Below, piece by piece: positions 16,177 through 25,134 of a stretch of DNA of 64,000 nt; position 1 is the first letter of the stretch, and each line of letters begins with the position of its first letter. The notes under the pieces were generated by a model. That model was not told the DNA's origin and ran no database searches. It worked only from the letters and a program-made list of their open reading frames with translations. Origin of the DNA: Curtobacterium flaccumfaciens pv. betae (lineage in GTDB: Bacteria; Actinomycetota; Actinomycetes; Actinomycetales; Microbacteriaceae); contig NZ_JAPJDC010000001.1 in the NCBI RefSeq assembly GCF_026241855.1, positions 3,100,001 to 3,164,000 of the forward strand. Reading direction: 5' to 3'. A program made the position numbers and the translations under genes.

Positions 16177-16938
16177 GTGACCACGATCGACCTGAACAGC
16201 GACCTGGGCGAGGGCTTCGGCGCCTGGGCCATGGGCGACGACGCCGCGATGCTCGACGTCGTCTCGAGCGCCAACGTCGCGTGCGGGTTCCACGCCGGCG
16301 ACCCGACGATCATGCTCACCACCGCCCGCGCCGCCGCCGAGCGTGGTGTGGCGGTCGGGGCACACGTGGCCTACCGCGACCTGATCGGGTTCGGCCGCCG
16401 ACCCGTGCACGTCACCCCCGACGAGCTGTACGCCGACGTCGTCCACCAGCTCGGCGCGATGGCCGCCACGGCGCACGTCGCCGGCACGGCCGTCACCTAC
16501 GTCAAGCCCCACGGCGCCCTGTACAACACCGCCTGCGCGGACCCGGTGCAGGCCGAGGCCGTCGTCCGTGCCGTGGCCGACGTCGACCCGTCCCTCGCGG
16601 TGCTCGCGCTGCCCGGGTCGGAGCTGCTGCTGGCGGCCGAGCGGCACGGGCTCCGCGCGGTGAGCGAGTCCTTCGCCGACCGTGCTTACGAACCCGACGG
16701 CTCGCTGGTGTCAAGGAAGCAGCCGGGGTCGGTGCTGCACGACCCGGACGAGGTCGCAGCCCGGGTGCTCCGCATGGTCACCGACGGCGTCGCGACCGCC
16801 GTCGACGGGTCCGAGATCGCCGTGCGTGCCGACTCGGTCTGCGTCCACGGCGACTCCCCGGACGCGGTCGCGATGGCCCGTGCCATCCGAGCGCTGCTGA
16901 CCGAGCACGGCGTGACGATCGCGCCCTTCGCACCGTGA
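16177..16938 (+). CDS. pxpA: 5-oxoprolinase subunit A (LamB/YcsF family)
   Basis: 253 residues from GTG 16177 ([15 protein letters not shown]), with CAGGGAG upstream. Family motifs: [13 protein letters not shown] (residues 5-17), [35 protein letters not shown] and VHGDSP near the C-terminus. PxpA acts with PxpB and PxpC in ATP-dependent opening of 5-oxo-L-proline to glutamate in the cytoplasm. It is the first gene of pxpABC, with GTGA and ATGA overlaps, and sits behind a palindromic operator shared with the transporter operon at 20-22 kb. Confidence 0.93.
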   Translation: MTTIDLNSDLGEGFGAWAMGDDAAMLDVVSSANVACGFHAGDPTIMLTTARAAAERGVAVGAHVAYRDLIGFGRRPVHVTPDELYADVVHQLGAMAATAHVAGTAVTYVKPHGALYNTACADPVQAEAVVRAVADVDPSLAVLALPGSELLLAAERHGLRAVSESFADRAYEPDGSLVSRKQPGSVLHDPDEVAARVLRMVTDGVATAVDGSEIAVRADSVCVHGDSPDAVAMARAIRALLTEHGVTIAPFAP

Positions 16939-17567
16939 CTGGTCCGGAGGTCCGCTCCGCGGGCGGCACCGCACTCCTCGCCACGTTCGACTCCCTCGCC
17001 GACGTCGTCGCCTTCCGCGCCGGGCTCGCGCAGGCCGCCCTGCCGGGGCTGACCGAGGTCGTCTCCGGCGCCCGGACACTGCTGCTCCGGTTCGACCCGA
17101 CCACGACGGACGCCGGGCGGCTCCGCACCGAGCTCACGCAGGTCAGCCCGGTCAGCGCCACGCTCGAAGCGCACGAGGCCGACCCGCTCGTCATCCCCGT
17201 CACCTACGACGGCGAGGACCTCGACACCGTCACCGAGCTGACCGGCATGGGGCGGGACGAGCTCGTGGCGTGGCACACCGGGCAGCTCTGGACGAGCGCG
17301 TTCTGCGGCTTCGCACCCGGCTTCAGCTACCTCACCGGCAGTGATCGGCCGCTCGACCTACCCCGCCGCAGCACCGCCCGCACGGCCGTCCCGAGCGGGG
17401 CCGTCGCGGTGGCCGGCGAGTTCAGCGCCGTCTACCCGAGGACCTCGCCCGGCGGCTGGCAGCTCATCGGCCGCACCGACGTCCCGATGTGGTCGCTCGA
17501 CCGCACGCCCCCGGCGCTCGCCCCCGCCGGCACGCTCGTCCGCTTCGTCGTGGCGGGTGCGGCATGA
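16935..17567 (+). CDS. pxpB: 5-oxoprolinase subunit B
   Basis: 210 residues from GTG 16935, overlapping pxpA by 4 bases. The carboxyltransferase-type (CT_C_D, KipI-like) domain is shown by [56 protein letters not shown] and [15 protein letters not shown]. With PxpC it forms the ATP-dependent kinase/hydrolase part of 5-oxoprolinase. Length is close to E. coli PxpB (218). Confidence 0.93.
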   Translation: MTGPEVRSAGGTALLATFDSLADVVAFRAGLAQAALPGLTEVVSGARTLLLRFDPTTTDAGRLRTELTQVSPVSATLEAHEADPLVIPVTYDGEDLDTVTELTGMGRDELVAWHTGQLWTSAFCGFAPGFSYLTGSDRPLDLPRRSTARTAVPSGAVAVAGEFSAVYPRTSPGGWQLIGRTDVPMWSLDRTPPALAPAGTLVRFVVAGAA

Positions 17568-18448
17568 CCGCGCTGACCGTCGTGCAGGTCGGCTACGGCG
17601 CGACCACGCAGGACCTCGGGCGCCCGGGCTTCAGCGACATGGGCCTCGGCGCGGCCGGAGCAGCCGACCGCGGCTCCGCGGCGCTCGCCAACCGGCTGGT
17701 CGGCAACCGTCCCGACGCGGCCGTCCTGGAGGCCCTGCTCGGCTCCGTCACGCTGCGCGCCGACGCGTACGTGGTCGCGGCCACCACCGGCGCGGCCTGC
17801 CCCGTCGAGGTCGAGCGGGCGGACGGGTCGGTCCGCGGGGCGGCCTCACACGAGGTGCTGCTGCTGGCTCCGGGCGACACGCTCCGGATCGGCACCGCGA
17901 CCGTCGGCCTGCGCGCCTACGTCGCGGTCCTCGGGGGCTTCGCGGTCGACCCGGTGCTCGGCAGTCGCTCGTGGGACTCCCTCGCGCGCCTCGGTCCGCC
18001 GCCGCTGTCCGCCGGTGACGTCCTGCCCGTCGGTGACGCCCGGGTGTCGTGGCCGATCGTCGACGCGGTGCCGCAGCCCGAGCCACGGTGGCCCGACGAG
18101 CCGGTCGTGCTCGACGTTGTGCCCGGACCGCGCGACGACTGGTTCACCCCGGAGTGGCGTGCGACCTTGACCGGTCAGGACTTCTCCGTCAGTGCGGACA
18201 GCGACCGCGTGGGGGTCCGCACCACGGCCGAGACGCCGCTCACCCGCTCCGTGGCACGCGAGCTGCCGAGCGAGGGCGTGGAGACCGGTTCACTGCAGGT
18301 GCCGCCCGAGGGCTTCCCCGTGCTGTTCCTCGCCGACCACCCGGTGACCGGCGGCTACCCGGTCGTCGCGGTCCTGACACCGTCGTCGATCGACCTCGCT
18401 GCGCAACTCCGTCCGGGCGATCCGCTCCGGTTCCGCATCGTCGACTGA
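17564..18448 (+). CDS. pxpC: 5-oxoprolinase subunit C
   Basis: 294 residues from ATG 17564 (ATGA overlap with pxpB). CT_A_B/KipA-like domain: VVQVGYGATTQDLGRPGFSD, GAADRGSAALANRLVGN, FAVDPVLGSRSWDSLARLG, and FLADHPVTGGYPVVAVL near the end. Partner of PxpB. Last gene of the operon; the ABM-domain gene begins 63 bases later with its own ribosome-binding site. Confidence 0.93.
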   Translation: MTALTVVQVGYGATTQDLGRPGFSDMGLGAAGAADRGSAALANRLVGNRPDAAVLEALLGSVTLRADAYVVAATTGAACPVEVERADGSVRGAASHEVLLLAPGDTLRIGTATVGLRAYVAVLGGFAVDPVLGSRSWDSLARLGPPPLSAGDVLPVGDARVSWPIVDAVPQPEPRWPDEPVVLDVVPGPRDDWFTPEWRATLTGQDFSVSADSDRVGVRTTAETPLTRSVARELPSEGVETGSLQVPPEGFPVLFLADHPVTGGYPVVAVLTPSSIDLAAQLRPGDPLRFRIVD

Positions 18449-18511
18449 CCGACCCGGAACAAGCGCAGGGGGTCAGGGGTTGGCTTGGACACCGCTGACG
18501 AAAGGTTCCCC

Positions 18512-18814
18512 ATGTCGATGACCGTCCTGCTCGAGGTCCAGTTCCAGAGTGATGCCCCCGACGACGCACTCCAGGGTGCGATCCGCGAGACGCTCGAACA
18601 GACCGCGTCGTTCCACGGCCTGGAGTCGCTCGAGGTCCTGGTCGACGACGAGGACCCGGCGCGCATGGTCGTCGTCGAGTCGTGGACGACCGCGGAGGAC
18701 CACGACACCTACGTGGCCTGGCGTGCGACGCCGGAGGGCGCTCCGGCGATGGCACCGTTCCTCGCCGCCACTCCGGTCACCCGCACCTTCGCGCGGACCC
18801 TGCCGCTCGACTGA
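18512..18814 (+). CDS. Antibiotic-biosynthesis-monooxygenase (ABM)-like domain protein
   Basis: 100 residues from ATG 18512 with GAAAGG upstream. The ferredoxin-like dimeric alpha/beta-barrel fold is suggested by MTVLLEVQFQSDAP, the helix DALQGAIRETLEQTASFHGL, strand MVVVESWTTAEDHDTYVAWR and the closing FLAATPVTRTFARTLPL. Small ABM proteins act as monooxygenases on quinol-like substrates or have unknown roles. No operon partner is obvious. Confidence 0.75.
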   Translation: MSMTVLLEVQFQSDAPDDALQGAIRETLEQTASFHGLESLEVLVDDEDPARMVVVESWTTAEDHDTYVAWRATPEGAPAMAPFLAATPVTRTFARTLPLD

Positions 18815-18883
18815 GCGGATACCGACACCGAAGCTGACGCCAACGCCGGTGCTGACGCCGCGGCACGACGCCGGCGCGATCGC

Positions 18884-19066
18884 TCAGATCGTGTCGTCGT
18901 CGGTGTCGAGCGGCACCGGTCGGTCGTCGTCCGGGAGCAGTTCGTCGTCCGCGTCGTCGACCACCGGCAGGTCGTCGGGGTCGAGCACGGTCGGCTCCGG
19001 TTCGTAGTCGGTCTCCTGCGCCTCGCGGAAGTCGTCGAGGGTCTCGTCGTCCTTCGGATCGCTCAT
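18884..19066 (-). CDS. Small acidic protein, unknown function
   Basis: 60 residues, about 40 percent Asp and Glu, predicted disordered (MSDPKDDETLDDFREAQETD at the start). No domain recognised. It lies between the ABM gene and the DUF2891 gene, with 63 bases to the latter, on the same strand as the transporter operon. Confidence 0.55.
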   Translation of the reverse strand: MSDPKDDETLDDFREAQETDYEPEPTVLDPDDLPVVDDADDELLPDDDRPVPLDTDDDTI

Positions 19067-19129
19067 GGCCCCGAAGGTACCTCCGGATCCTCGACGTGTC
19101 CGGAGACGACCAGCGCTCCCGACGAACGA

Positions 19130-20191
19130 TCAGCGGGCGGCGTGCTCCCGGGCCTCCATCGCGTCCCAGGCGAAGCTCGCCAGCCAGTGGGTGGAGTAGT
19201 ACTCCTCGCCCACGCTCGCCGCGAGCCCGGAGGCCAGCAGCCGATCGGCCGCGTCGTCGAGCAGGTCGGCGATCCCGGTGCCGGAGTCGTCCGCACCGTC
19301 GGCGCGGAGTGCGTCCGCGATGCGCCGGGCCGAGCCCGCCCGCGACAGGTCGAGCCCGAACAGGTGCACCTGCTGCGGGTCGTTCTCGTCACGGACCACC
19401 GTCGACCGCAGGATCGCGTCGCCCGGCTGCACCGCGGCGAAGAAGCCGCGCGCCCACGTCGCGAACTCCGGGGCGGGCAGCACCGCCCGCATCAGGTCGG
19501 CTTCGGCGAGGCCCGCGGACAGGAAGTCGTGCCCGCTCCGCTCCCAGGCGAACGGCCACCCGGCGTCCGCGCCGAACCAGTCCTCCGCAGCCCCCTCGAC
19601 CGCAGCCGCCAGGGCCGGACGGTCGAGCGACCGGGCGGCCTCGAGCACGAGCAGCAGCCCGAACGCCGAGTTCGAGTGCACGCCGTGCCGGACCGGGTGC
19701 GCGGCGCCGTCGATCCACCGGACGACCAGGTCTTCGAGGACGTCGACGACGGGCGCGAAGCCCGGCGCCAGTGCCCGGACGGCGGGCGCCTCGGACGCCG
19801 ACACCTCGGCGGCGAGCCGCGCGAGCCAGGCCCAGCCGTAGGGGCGCTCGTAGTGCGGCGTCCCACGCAGGTAGGCCGCCTCGGTCGCCAGGTGATCCGT
19901 CGTGAGGTGCGCCCGCAGGATCGAGGTGAGCCGGGCCTCCAGGTCGGTGGGCAGGCCGTGCGCGACCAGGCGTGCAGCGAGCCAGTGCATGTGCACCGAC
20001 GAGTGCCAGTCGTACGACGTGGCGAAGGCGGGGTGGAGCTCGACGGGCAGTGCCCGGTCGTCCGGTCCGGACGTCGCGTGGTGCGCGGCGTAGGGGTACT
20101 CGCGGGTCGTGTTGTCCGCGGCGACGGCCGCGAAGCGGTCGGCCCACGCGGCCCGGGTCAGGTCGATCGGGGCGGCATCAGAATGCGACAA
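19130..20191 (-). CDS. DUF2891 protein
   Basis: 353 residues, a soluble mostly helical protein. Family-like segments are ELHPAFATSYDWHSSVHMHW, GRGTPHYERPYGWAWLARLA (here LRGTPHYERPYGW), VHSNSAFGLLLVLEAAR and GLAEADLMRAVLPAPEF. The His/Trp-rich SYDWHSSVHMHWL looks like a catalytic or ligand site in an (alpha/alpha) toroid-like fold. It overlaps the DUF979 gene by 14 bases and is the third gene of the putative 5-oxoproline uptake operon; the biochemical role is unknown. Confidence 0.85.
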   Translation of the reverse strand: MSHSDAAPIDLTRAAWADRFAAVAADNTTREYPYAAHHATSGPDDRALPVELHPAFATSYDWHSSVHMHWLAARLVAHGLPTDLEARLTSILRAHLTTDHLATEAAYLRGTPHYERPYGWAWLARLAAEVSASEAPAVRALAPGFAPVVDVLEDLVVRWIDGAAHPVRHGVHSNSAFGLLLVLEAARSLDRPALAAAVEGAAEDWFGADAGWPFAWERSGHDFLSAGLAEADLMRAVLPAPEFATWARGFFAAVQPGDAILRSTVVRDENDPQQVHLFGLDLSRAGSARRIADALRADGADDSGTGIADLLDDAADRLLASGLAASVGEEYYSTHWLASFAWDAMEAREHAAR

Positions 20192-21260
20192 GGTACATGA
20201 CTCCCATGTTGACGACGAGCAGGATGGCGGCGGTGGGGATCTGCGCCTTGATCGGGCCGTACTTGTCCCGCATCTCGAGCAGGGCGGCCGGCACCAGGTT
20301 GAAGTTCGCGGCCATCGGGGTGACGAGCGTGCCGCAGAAGCCGGCGAGCATGCCGATCGCGAAGATCGCCGCGGGGTTGCCGTCGAAGCCCTGCACCAGC
20401 ACCGGCCAGCCGATCGCGGCCGTCATGATCGGGAAGGCGGCGAAGGCGTTGCCCATGATGATCGTGAACAGGGCCATGCCCAGGCAGTAGATGACCACGG
20501 CGGCGAGCAGCGAGCCGTCGGGCAGGACCGACTTGATGATCGTGCCGACGGCGTCACCGACCCCGGCCTGGGTGAAGACGATGCCGAGCGTCGAGAGCAT
20601 CTGCGGCAGCAGCGCCGCCCAGCCGATCGCCTGCAGCAGGCGACCGCCCTCGCGGATCGGGGTGGCGATCTTCGGCGGGCGCAGGACGAACACGGCCACG
20701 ACCACGGCGAGCACCGAACCGATGCCCAGACCGGTCAGGGTCGCACTGCCCTCGGCGAGGAGCGGTTCGCCACCGAACGAGACGAGGGGGCCGAGCGTCG
20801 CGACCAGCACGGCGACCACCGGCACCACGAGGGCCGGGATGAAGAGCCGGTTGCCGTACTTCGTCGCGAAGGCGGCGCGCTCGTCCGGACTGGTGGTGGC
20901 GAGCACACTCGTGCTGCCGCTGCCGGCGTTCGTGATCTTCTGCGTCACGCCGGTGGGTTCGGCGGGGCCGGTCTCGGCACCCGTGCCCGCGCCGGGGATG
21001 CTCGCGACCCGGGTGCGGCTCGTCGTACCCGTGAAGCCGAGTCCGGCGAGCGCGACCATCACGAGGACGGCGATCCCGAGCGTCCAGGCCGGCACGGTGC
21101 CGGCGGCGACGAAGGTGCCGTAGAAGAACGACAGCCCGAGGATGCCCCAGAACGCCGCGTTGCCCAGGCGCTTCGCGTGCGCGGTGTCGGTGACGATCAG
21201 GACGGCGACGGCGATGAAGAACGCGCCGATGAGCCAGTAGAGCCATTCGCTGGTGATCAC
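20178..21260 (-). CDS. DUF979 membrane permease subunit
   Basis: 360 residues from GTG 21260 (VITSEWLYWLIGAFF), overlapping DUF969 by 4 bases (GTGA). Around ten hydrophobic segments with a hydrophilic loop at residues ~70-115. Segments such as GAFFIAVAVLIVTDTAHAKR, FGGEPLLAEGSATLTGLGIG and AGFCGTLVTPMAANFNLVPA match DUF979, which always accompanies DUF969. The pair is found next to pxp genes and is predicted to be a 5-oxoproline transporter. Confidence 0.88.
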   Translation of the reverse strand: MITSEWLYWLIGAFFIAVAVLIVTDTAHAKRLGNAAFWGILGLSFFYGTFVAAGTVPAWTLGIAVLVMVALAGLGFTGTTSRTRVASIPGAGTGAETGPAEPTGVTQKITNAGSGSTSVLATTSPDERAAFATKYGNRLFIPALVVPVVAVLVATLGPLVSFGGEPLLAEGSATLTGLGIGSVLAVVVAVFVLRPPKIATPIREGGRLLQAIGWAALLPQMLSTLGIVFTQAGVGDAVGTIIKSVLPDGSLLAAVVIYCLGMALFTIIMGNAFAAFPIMTAAIGWPVLVQGFDGNPAAIFAIGMLAGFCGTLVTPMAANFNLVPAALLEMRDKYGPIKAQIPTAAILLVVNMGVMYLVAF

Positions 21261-21964
21261 GCTGCTGCCCCCAGGGTCGGGGCGTCGGCACGGGCGTCCG
21301 CCGCCATCTTGTCGAGTCGGCGGTCGAACAGCAGCAGGCGTCCGCCGTGCACGATGAGCGCCGCGATGCCCGTCGGGATCGCCCACAGGGCCAGGTCGAT
21401 CGGCTCGAGCGACAGCCCGTAGGTCGAGTCGACGAACGTCGTGATGAGCAGGATCGAGCCGACCGCGACGAAGACGTCCTCGCCGAAGAACACACCGACG
21501 GTGTCGGACGACGCCGAGTAGCCCTTGATCTTCTCGCGCATGCGGTCGTCGATCCGCCCGTACTTCTTGGTGGCAGCGCCCTCGGCCATCGGGTAGACCA
21601 GCGGGCGCACCGTCTGCGCCGGCCCACCGATGCTCGTCAGGCCGACCGCAGCGGTGACTTGCCGGATCACCAGGTAGCCGGCGAGCAGGCGCCCGGTCGT
21701 GAGCTTGTCGAGCTTCGCGATCAGGCGCTTCGCCTGGTCCTGCAGGCCGTAGCGCTCGATCAGACCGATGACGGGCAGGACGAGCGCGAAGGTCGTGACG
21801 GACCGGCTCGAGGCGAACCCGTTGCCGAACGCGTCGAGGATGCCGACGGGACCGATCCCGCCGATGGCCGCGGTCACGATGCCCGCGACCGTGACGACGA
21901 GGAGCGCGTTGATGCGCAACGCGAAGCCGACGATGACGACGGCGACGCCGATGAGGACGAACAT
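21257..21964 (-). CDS. DUF969 membrane permease subunit
   Basis: 235 residues from ATG 21964 (MFVLIGVAVVIVGFALRINA). An ATG at 21985 would add 7 residues but lies inside the palindrome at 21984-21996, so the shorter start is preferred; neither has a clear ribosome-binding site and a leaderless start at 21985 remains possible. Membrane protein with IGGPAQTVRPLVYPMAEGAA and DTVGVFFGEDVFVAVGSILL motifs of DUF969. First gene of the operon, partner of DUF979. Confidence 0.85.
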   Translation of the reverse strand: MFVLIGVAVVIVGFALRINALLVVTVAGIVTAAIGGIGPVGILDAFGNGFASSRSVTTFALVLPVIGLIERYGLQDQAKRLIAKLDKLTTGRLLAGYLVIRQVTAAVGLTSIGGPAQTVRPLVYPMAEGAATKKYGRIDDRMREKIKGYSASSDTVGVFFGEDVFVAVGSILLITTFVDSTYGLSLEPIDLALWAIPTGIAALIVHGGRLLLFDRRLDKMAADARADAPTLGAAA

Positions 21965-21983
21965 GCGGGACAGTCTGGACCGC

Positions 21984-21996
21984 ATTGTTCAACAAT
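21984..21996. promoter_or_regulatory. GntR operator at transporter operon
   Basis: ATTGTTCAACAAT is a perfect odd palindrome between the divergent DUF969 and GntR genes; the core is identical to the site at 16144-16154 before pxpA. Confidence 0.7.
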
Positions 21997-22061
21997 CGCA
22001 AGAGCCGGTTCCGCTCTGTAACACGCCCTTCACAAACGCCACCCGTGCCAGGATCGGTGCC

Positions 22062-22706
22062 ATGACCCGAACCGTCGGCGGCGCTGACTCCACGGCCACG
22101 CGGTTGCGCACCATGATCGCGTCGGGTGGGTTCTCCCCCGGGGCGCAGCTGTCCGAGGAGCGGTTGAGCGACCAGCTCGGGGTCTCACGGAACACCCTGC
22201 GCGAGGCCTTCCGGCTGCTCGCCCGCGACCGTCTGGTCGAGCACGTGTTCAACCGCGGGGTCTTCGTCCGCCGGCTCTCCGCCGCCGACGTCACCGATCT
22301 CTACGCGGCTCGGCGGGTGCTCGAGGAGGCAGCCGTCCGCGCCTGCACCCCCGACGCACCGGCACTCGCCGAGGCCGCCGCAGCGGTCGCCGACGCCCGG
22401 GCAGCAGCGTCCGCGGGCGACTGGGGTGCGGTCGGGACCGCCGACATCCGGTTCCACTCCGAGCTCGTGCGCGCGGTGCCGAGCGAGCGGATCCACGCCC
22501 TGATGGACGGCCTGCTCGCCGAGATGCGGCTCGCCTTCCTGACCACCGCGGACCCGGCCTCGTTCCACGCCGACTTCGTCGAACGCAACGACGCGATCGT
22601 GTCCGCGTTGCGCGGTGGCGACCAGGACGCCGCCTCGGCGCTGCTCGCCGACTACCTCGACGATGCGGAGCGGACGCTGCGGGTCGCCGCCGACGCAGCC
22701 GACTGA
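22062..22706 (+). CDS. GntR-family (FadR/FCD) regulator of the oxoproline genes
   Basis: 214 residues from ATG 22062. N-terminal wHTH: GGFSPGAQLSEERLSDQLGV, SRNTLREAFRLLARDRLV, EHVFNRGVFVRRLS. The C-terminal FCD domain (LYAARRVLEEAAVR, FHSELVRAVPSERIHALMDG, NDAIVSALRGGDQDAASALL) supplies the metal/ligand pocket. It is divergent from the DUF969 operon and the shared palindromes make it the likely local repressor of both that operon and pxpABC. The ligand is probably 5-oxoproline or a product, by inference. Confidence 0.88.
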   Translation: MTRTVGGADSTATRLRTMIASGGFSPGAQLSEERLSDQLGVSRNTLREAFRLLARDRLVEHVFNRGVFVRRLSAADVTDLYAARRVLEEAAVRACTPDAPALAEAAAAVADARAAASAGDWGAVGTADIRFHSELVRAVPSERIHALMDGLLAEMRLAFLTTADPASFHADFVERNDAIVSALRGGDQDAASALLADYLDDAERTLRVAADAAD

Positions 22707-22711
22707 GGGGC

Positions 22712-22752
22712 GGCCAGGAGGCCCGGTGCGGCCCCGTCCCGCACGCTTGGCC
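22712..22752. terminator. Hairpin between convergent GntR and TetR genes
   Basis: GGCCA (22712) pairs with TGGCC (22748-22752) and GTGCGG (22726-22731) with CCGCAC (22739-22744). It contains CCAGGAGGCCCGGTGCGG, a variant of the dispersed GGAGGCGCGG element. Confidence 0.55.
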
Positions 22753-22788
22753 CCAGCGCCCTCACGCTGGTGCTCGTGGACCCTTCGG

Positions 22789-23367
22789 TCAGGACTTCCC
22801 GCCGAGCAGGGCGGCGACCGCGTCCACCACGACCTGGCGACGCCGCGGCGGCGTCACGGCCTGCACCAGCGGCTCGTACTCCGGAGCGGTCGCGCTCCAG
22901 AACGCCGCGGTGTGCAGCACGAGCCCGAGCAGCACCGCCGGACGGAACGCCCGCGGCAGGACCCCGGCACGCTGGGCGTGCTCGACCTCGGCCACCGCGT
23001 CGGCGTAGCTCGTCGCGACGGACTCGAGCGGGACGTCGGCGCGCTCGAGCCGGTGCCACGTCGCGAGCCGCTGGGCCCAGGGGCGACGGACGTACGAGTC
23101 GTGCACCCGGCCGGCCCATGCGGCGAGGTCGGCGGTGTCGAGCGGGGCCTCGGCGAACGTCTCGGTCACGGTGTCGGCGACGAGGGCGTCGAACAGCCCC
23201 TCCTTGCTGCCGAAGTAGTGGAAGACCTGCGCCTTGTTGCTCGACGCTGCGGCACCGATCCGTTCGACCCTGCCGGCGGCCAGTCCGACCGCGGCGAACT
23301 CGTCCCGCGCGGCGAGCAGGAGCCGGGCGCGCATCGCGTCAGCGGCTGGGGGCGTGAATCGGGCCAT
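22789..23367 (-). CDS. TetR-family transcriptional regulator
   Basis: 192 residues from ATG 23367. HTH: MRARLLLAARDEFAAVGLAA, GRVERIGAAASSNKAQVFHY and FGSKEGLFDALV. The C-terminal ligand domain ends VVVDAVAALLGGKS. It is divergent from the DUF6421 operon, 300 bases away, and may regulate it; no clear palindrome was found. Confidence 0.85.
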   Translation of the reverse strand: MARFTPPAADAMRARLLLAARDEFAAVGLAAGRVERIGAAASSNKAQVFHYFGSKEGLFDALVADTVTETFAEAPLDTADLAAWAGRVHDSYVRRPWAQRLATWHRLERADVPLESVATSYADAVAEVEHAQRAGVLPRAFRPAVLLGLVLHTAAFWSATAPEYEPLVQAVTPPRRRQVVVDAVAALLGGKS

Positions 23368-23667
23368 GGCGACCACCGTACCGATCACACGGCAGCCGAG
23401 CCGTCGATGCGGACCAGCGCGCGCAGCAGCCCTGCCCCGAGGCCAGTCGACAGCACTCCCCGGTCCCTTCCGGAGATCCCAGCCACGCGGAGCGACGGTT
23501 CCGTGCGCGGCTCGCGTGGATGCCCGCGCGAGCGCCGTGACGACGCACGATTCCACCGGAGATGGGCAACTTTGCGTCCCCCGAACTTCCCTAGGCTCGA
23601 GACGATCCGGTAACGCGCACCACTCGTCCGCAGATCCGCGGCCGACCCCAATGACGGGAGGTTCGAC
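23368..23667. promoter_or_regulatory. 300-base intergenic region with DUF6421 promoter
   Basis: No gene is supported here. A TAGGCT -10 box is at 23592-23597 and GGGAGG precedes the ATG at 23668, giving a 5' leader of roughly 65 bases. The rest is featureless high-G+C sequence. Confidence 0.45.
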
Positions 23668-25134
23668 ATGTCCCAGTTCGTCCAGAAGATCTCGCAGGAC
23701 GCCATCGTCGGAGAGCCCGAGGTCGTCGAGGACCACCTGTCGGTGCGCGAGATCGCCGCCCACCCCGCCTGGCTCCGGCTCAAGCGTGCGGTCGTCGCCC
23801 TGCAGGCCCTGCAGACGCGGGACGGCTCCGTCCCCGAACCGTCCGACCACGCCGCTGCTGCCGGTCACGTCGCGGTGATCGTGCCGGCGATCGCCGAGCT
23901 GGTGCCGCACTTCCCGCACGACGCCGCGTTCCTGCAGGTGCTGCAGCACGACTTCGCTCGCTGGCAGGAGCAGGGCTTCGGCGTCCCCGACTTCCTCGAC
24001 TCCCTCACCGCGTTCCAGCCGCAGCAGCACCGCGTCGACGGGCTCGGCCACCTGGTCGTGTTCCCGATGGTCACGCAGAACGGCAGCACCTCGCGGTTCG
24101 TCGAAGCGGTCCTGGTCGAGGTCCTCTGGCCGGAGTTCATCGTCGAGCTCGAGGCCGGCGACCACGGCAACGCGTTGTTCGTCGCGCTGCGGTTCGTCGA
24201 CTTCACCCCGGGGTACGACACGAACTCGGCGGTGCTGTTCCCCGAGACCGTCGCGATGCGCACGATCCCCGCCTTCACGTGGGGCGCGATCTTCCAGGAC
24301 CGCGAGGCCGCCCGCTACCGCCGGGTCGTCCGTGCCGCCGCCGACGTCACCAAGCTCGAGCTGCCGGCCGAGGCCGCAGCGATGCTCGACGACCAGCAGC
24401 TGACCGAGCGGGTCTTCGTGATGTGGGACATCATCCACGACCGTTCGCACATGCGCGGGGACCTGCCCTTCGACCCGTTCATGATCAAGCAGCGGATGCC
24501 GTTCTTCCTCTACTCGCTCGAGGAGCTCCGCTGCGACCTGACCGCGTTCCGCGAGTCGGTGCGTCTGGAACGCGAGCTGTCCGCCGGACCCGACGCGGGC
24601 CTCCAGGACGCGCAGCGCGCCATCCGTGACCACGCGCGCCTGGTGCAGTACGCGGTCGTCTTCGACCGCATCTTCCGCTTCGCGATCACCGGCAGCCGCG
24701 TCCGCAACTACGACGGACTCGGCGGCCAGCTGCTGTTCGCCTGGATGCACCAGCACGGCGTCCTGCACTGGACGGACACCCAGCTGACGATCGACTGGCC
24801 CGAGGTGCCGGACGTGATCATCGCCCTGAGTGACGAGATCAACGAGCTCTACCGGCGCTCGATCGACCGGCCGAAGTCGGCGCACTGGCTCGCCGCGTAC
24901 GAGATACTGACCCGCACGCTCACGCCGCACCCGGCGTCGAAGTGGGCGCGTGGGCTGCCCGACGAGACGCTCGCCGGACCGCCGCGCGGCTACACCGACG
25001 CGGTGCTCGACGACGAGTTCCCGCTGTCGATGTTCTACGAGGCCCTCGACAAGAAGATGGCGACCGTCATCGCGTCCACCGCCGGCATCACCGGCACCAC
25101 GGACGCCGAGCTCGTCGGCGAGGCCGCCGCGTGA
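23668..25134 (+). CDS. DUF6421 family protein
   Basis: 488 residues, soluble, with a good GGGAGG site. Distinct segments: HPAWLRLKRAVVALQALQTR, LGHLVVFPMVTQNGSTSRF, FVMWDIIHDRSHMRGDLPFD (a His/Asp-rich patch that could bind metal), PFMIKQRMPFFLYSLEELRC and GGQLLFAWMHQHGVLHWTD. It matches the actinobacterial DUF6421 family, of unknown function. It overlaps the SDR gene by 4 bases and a threonine-aldolase-like gene follows, so the three form a conserved-looking metabolic unit. Confidence 0.8.
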   Translation: MSQFVQKISQDAIVGEPEVVEDHLSVREIAAHPAWLRLKRAVVALQALQTRDGSVPEPSDHAAAAGHVAVIVPAIAELVPHFPHDAAFLQVLQHDFARWQEQGFGVPDFLDSLTAFQPQQHRVDGLGHLVVFPMVTQNGSTSRFVEAVLVEVLWPEFIVELEAGDHGNALFVALRFVDFTPGYDTNSAVLFPETVAMRTIPAFTWGAIFQDREAARYRRVVRAAADVTKLELPAEAAAMLDDQQLTERVFVMWDIIHDRSHMRGDLPFDPFMIKQRMPFFLYSLEELRCDLTAFRESVRLERELSAGPDAGLQDAQRAIRDHARLVQYAVVFDRIFRFAITGSRVRNYDGLGGQLLFAWMHQHGVLHWTDTQLTIDWPEVPDVIIALSDEINELYRRSIDRPKSAHWLAAYEILTRTLTPHPASKWARGLPDETLAGPPRGYTDAVLDDEFPLSMFYEALDKKMATVIASTAGITGTTDAELVGEAAA

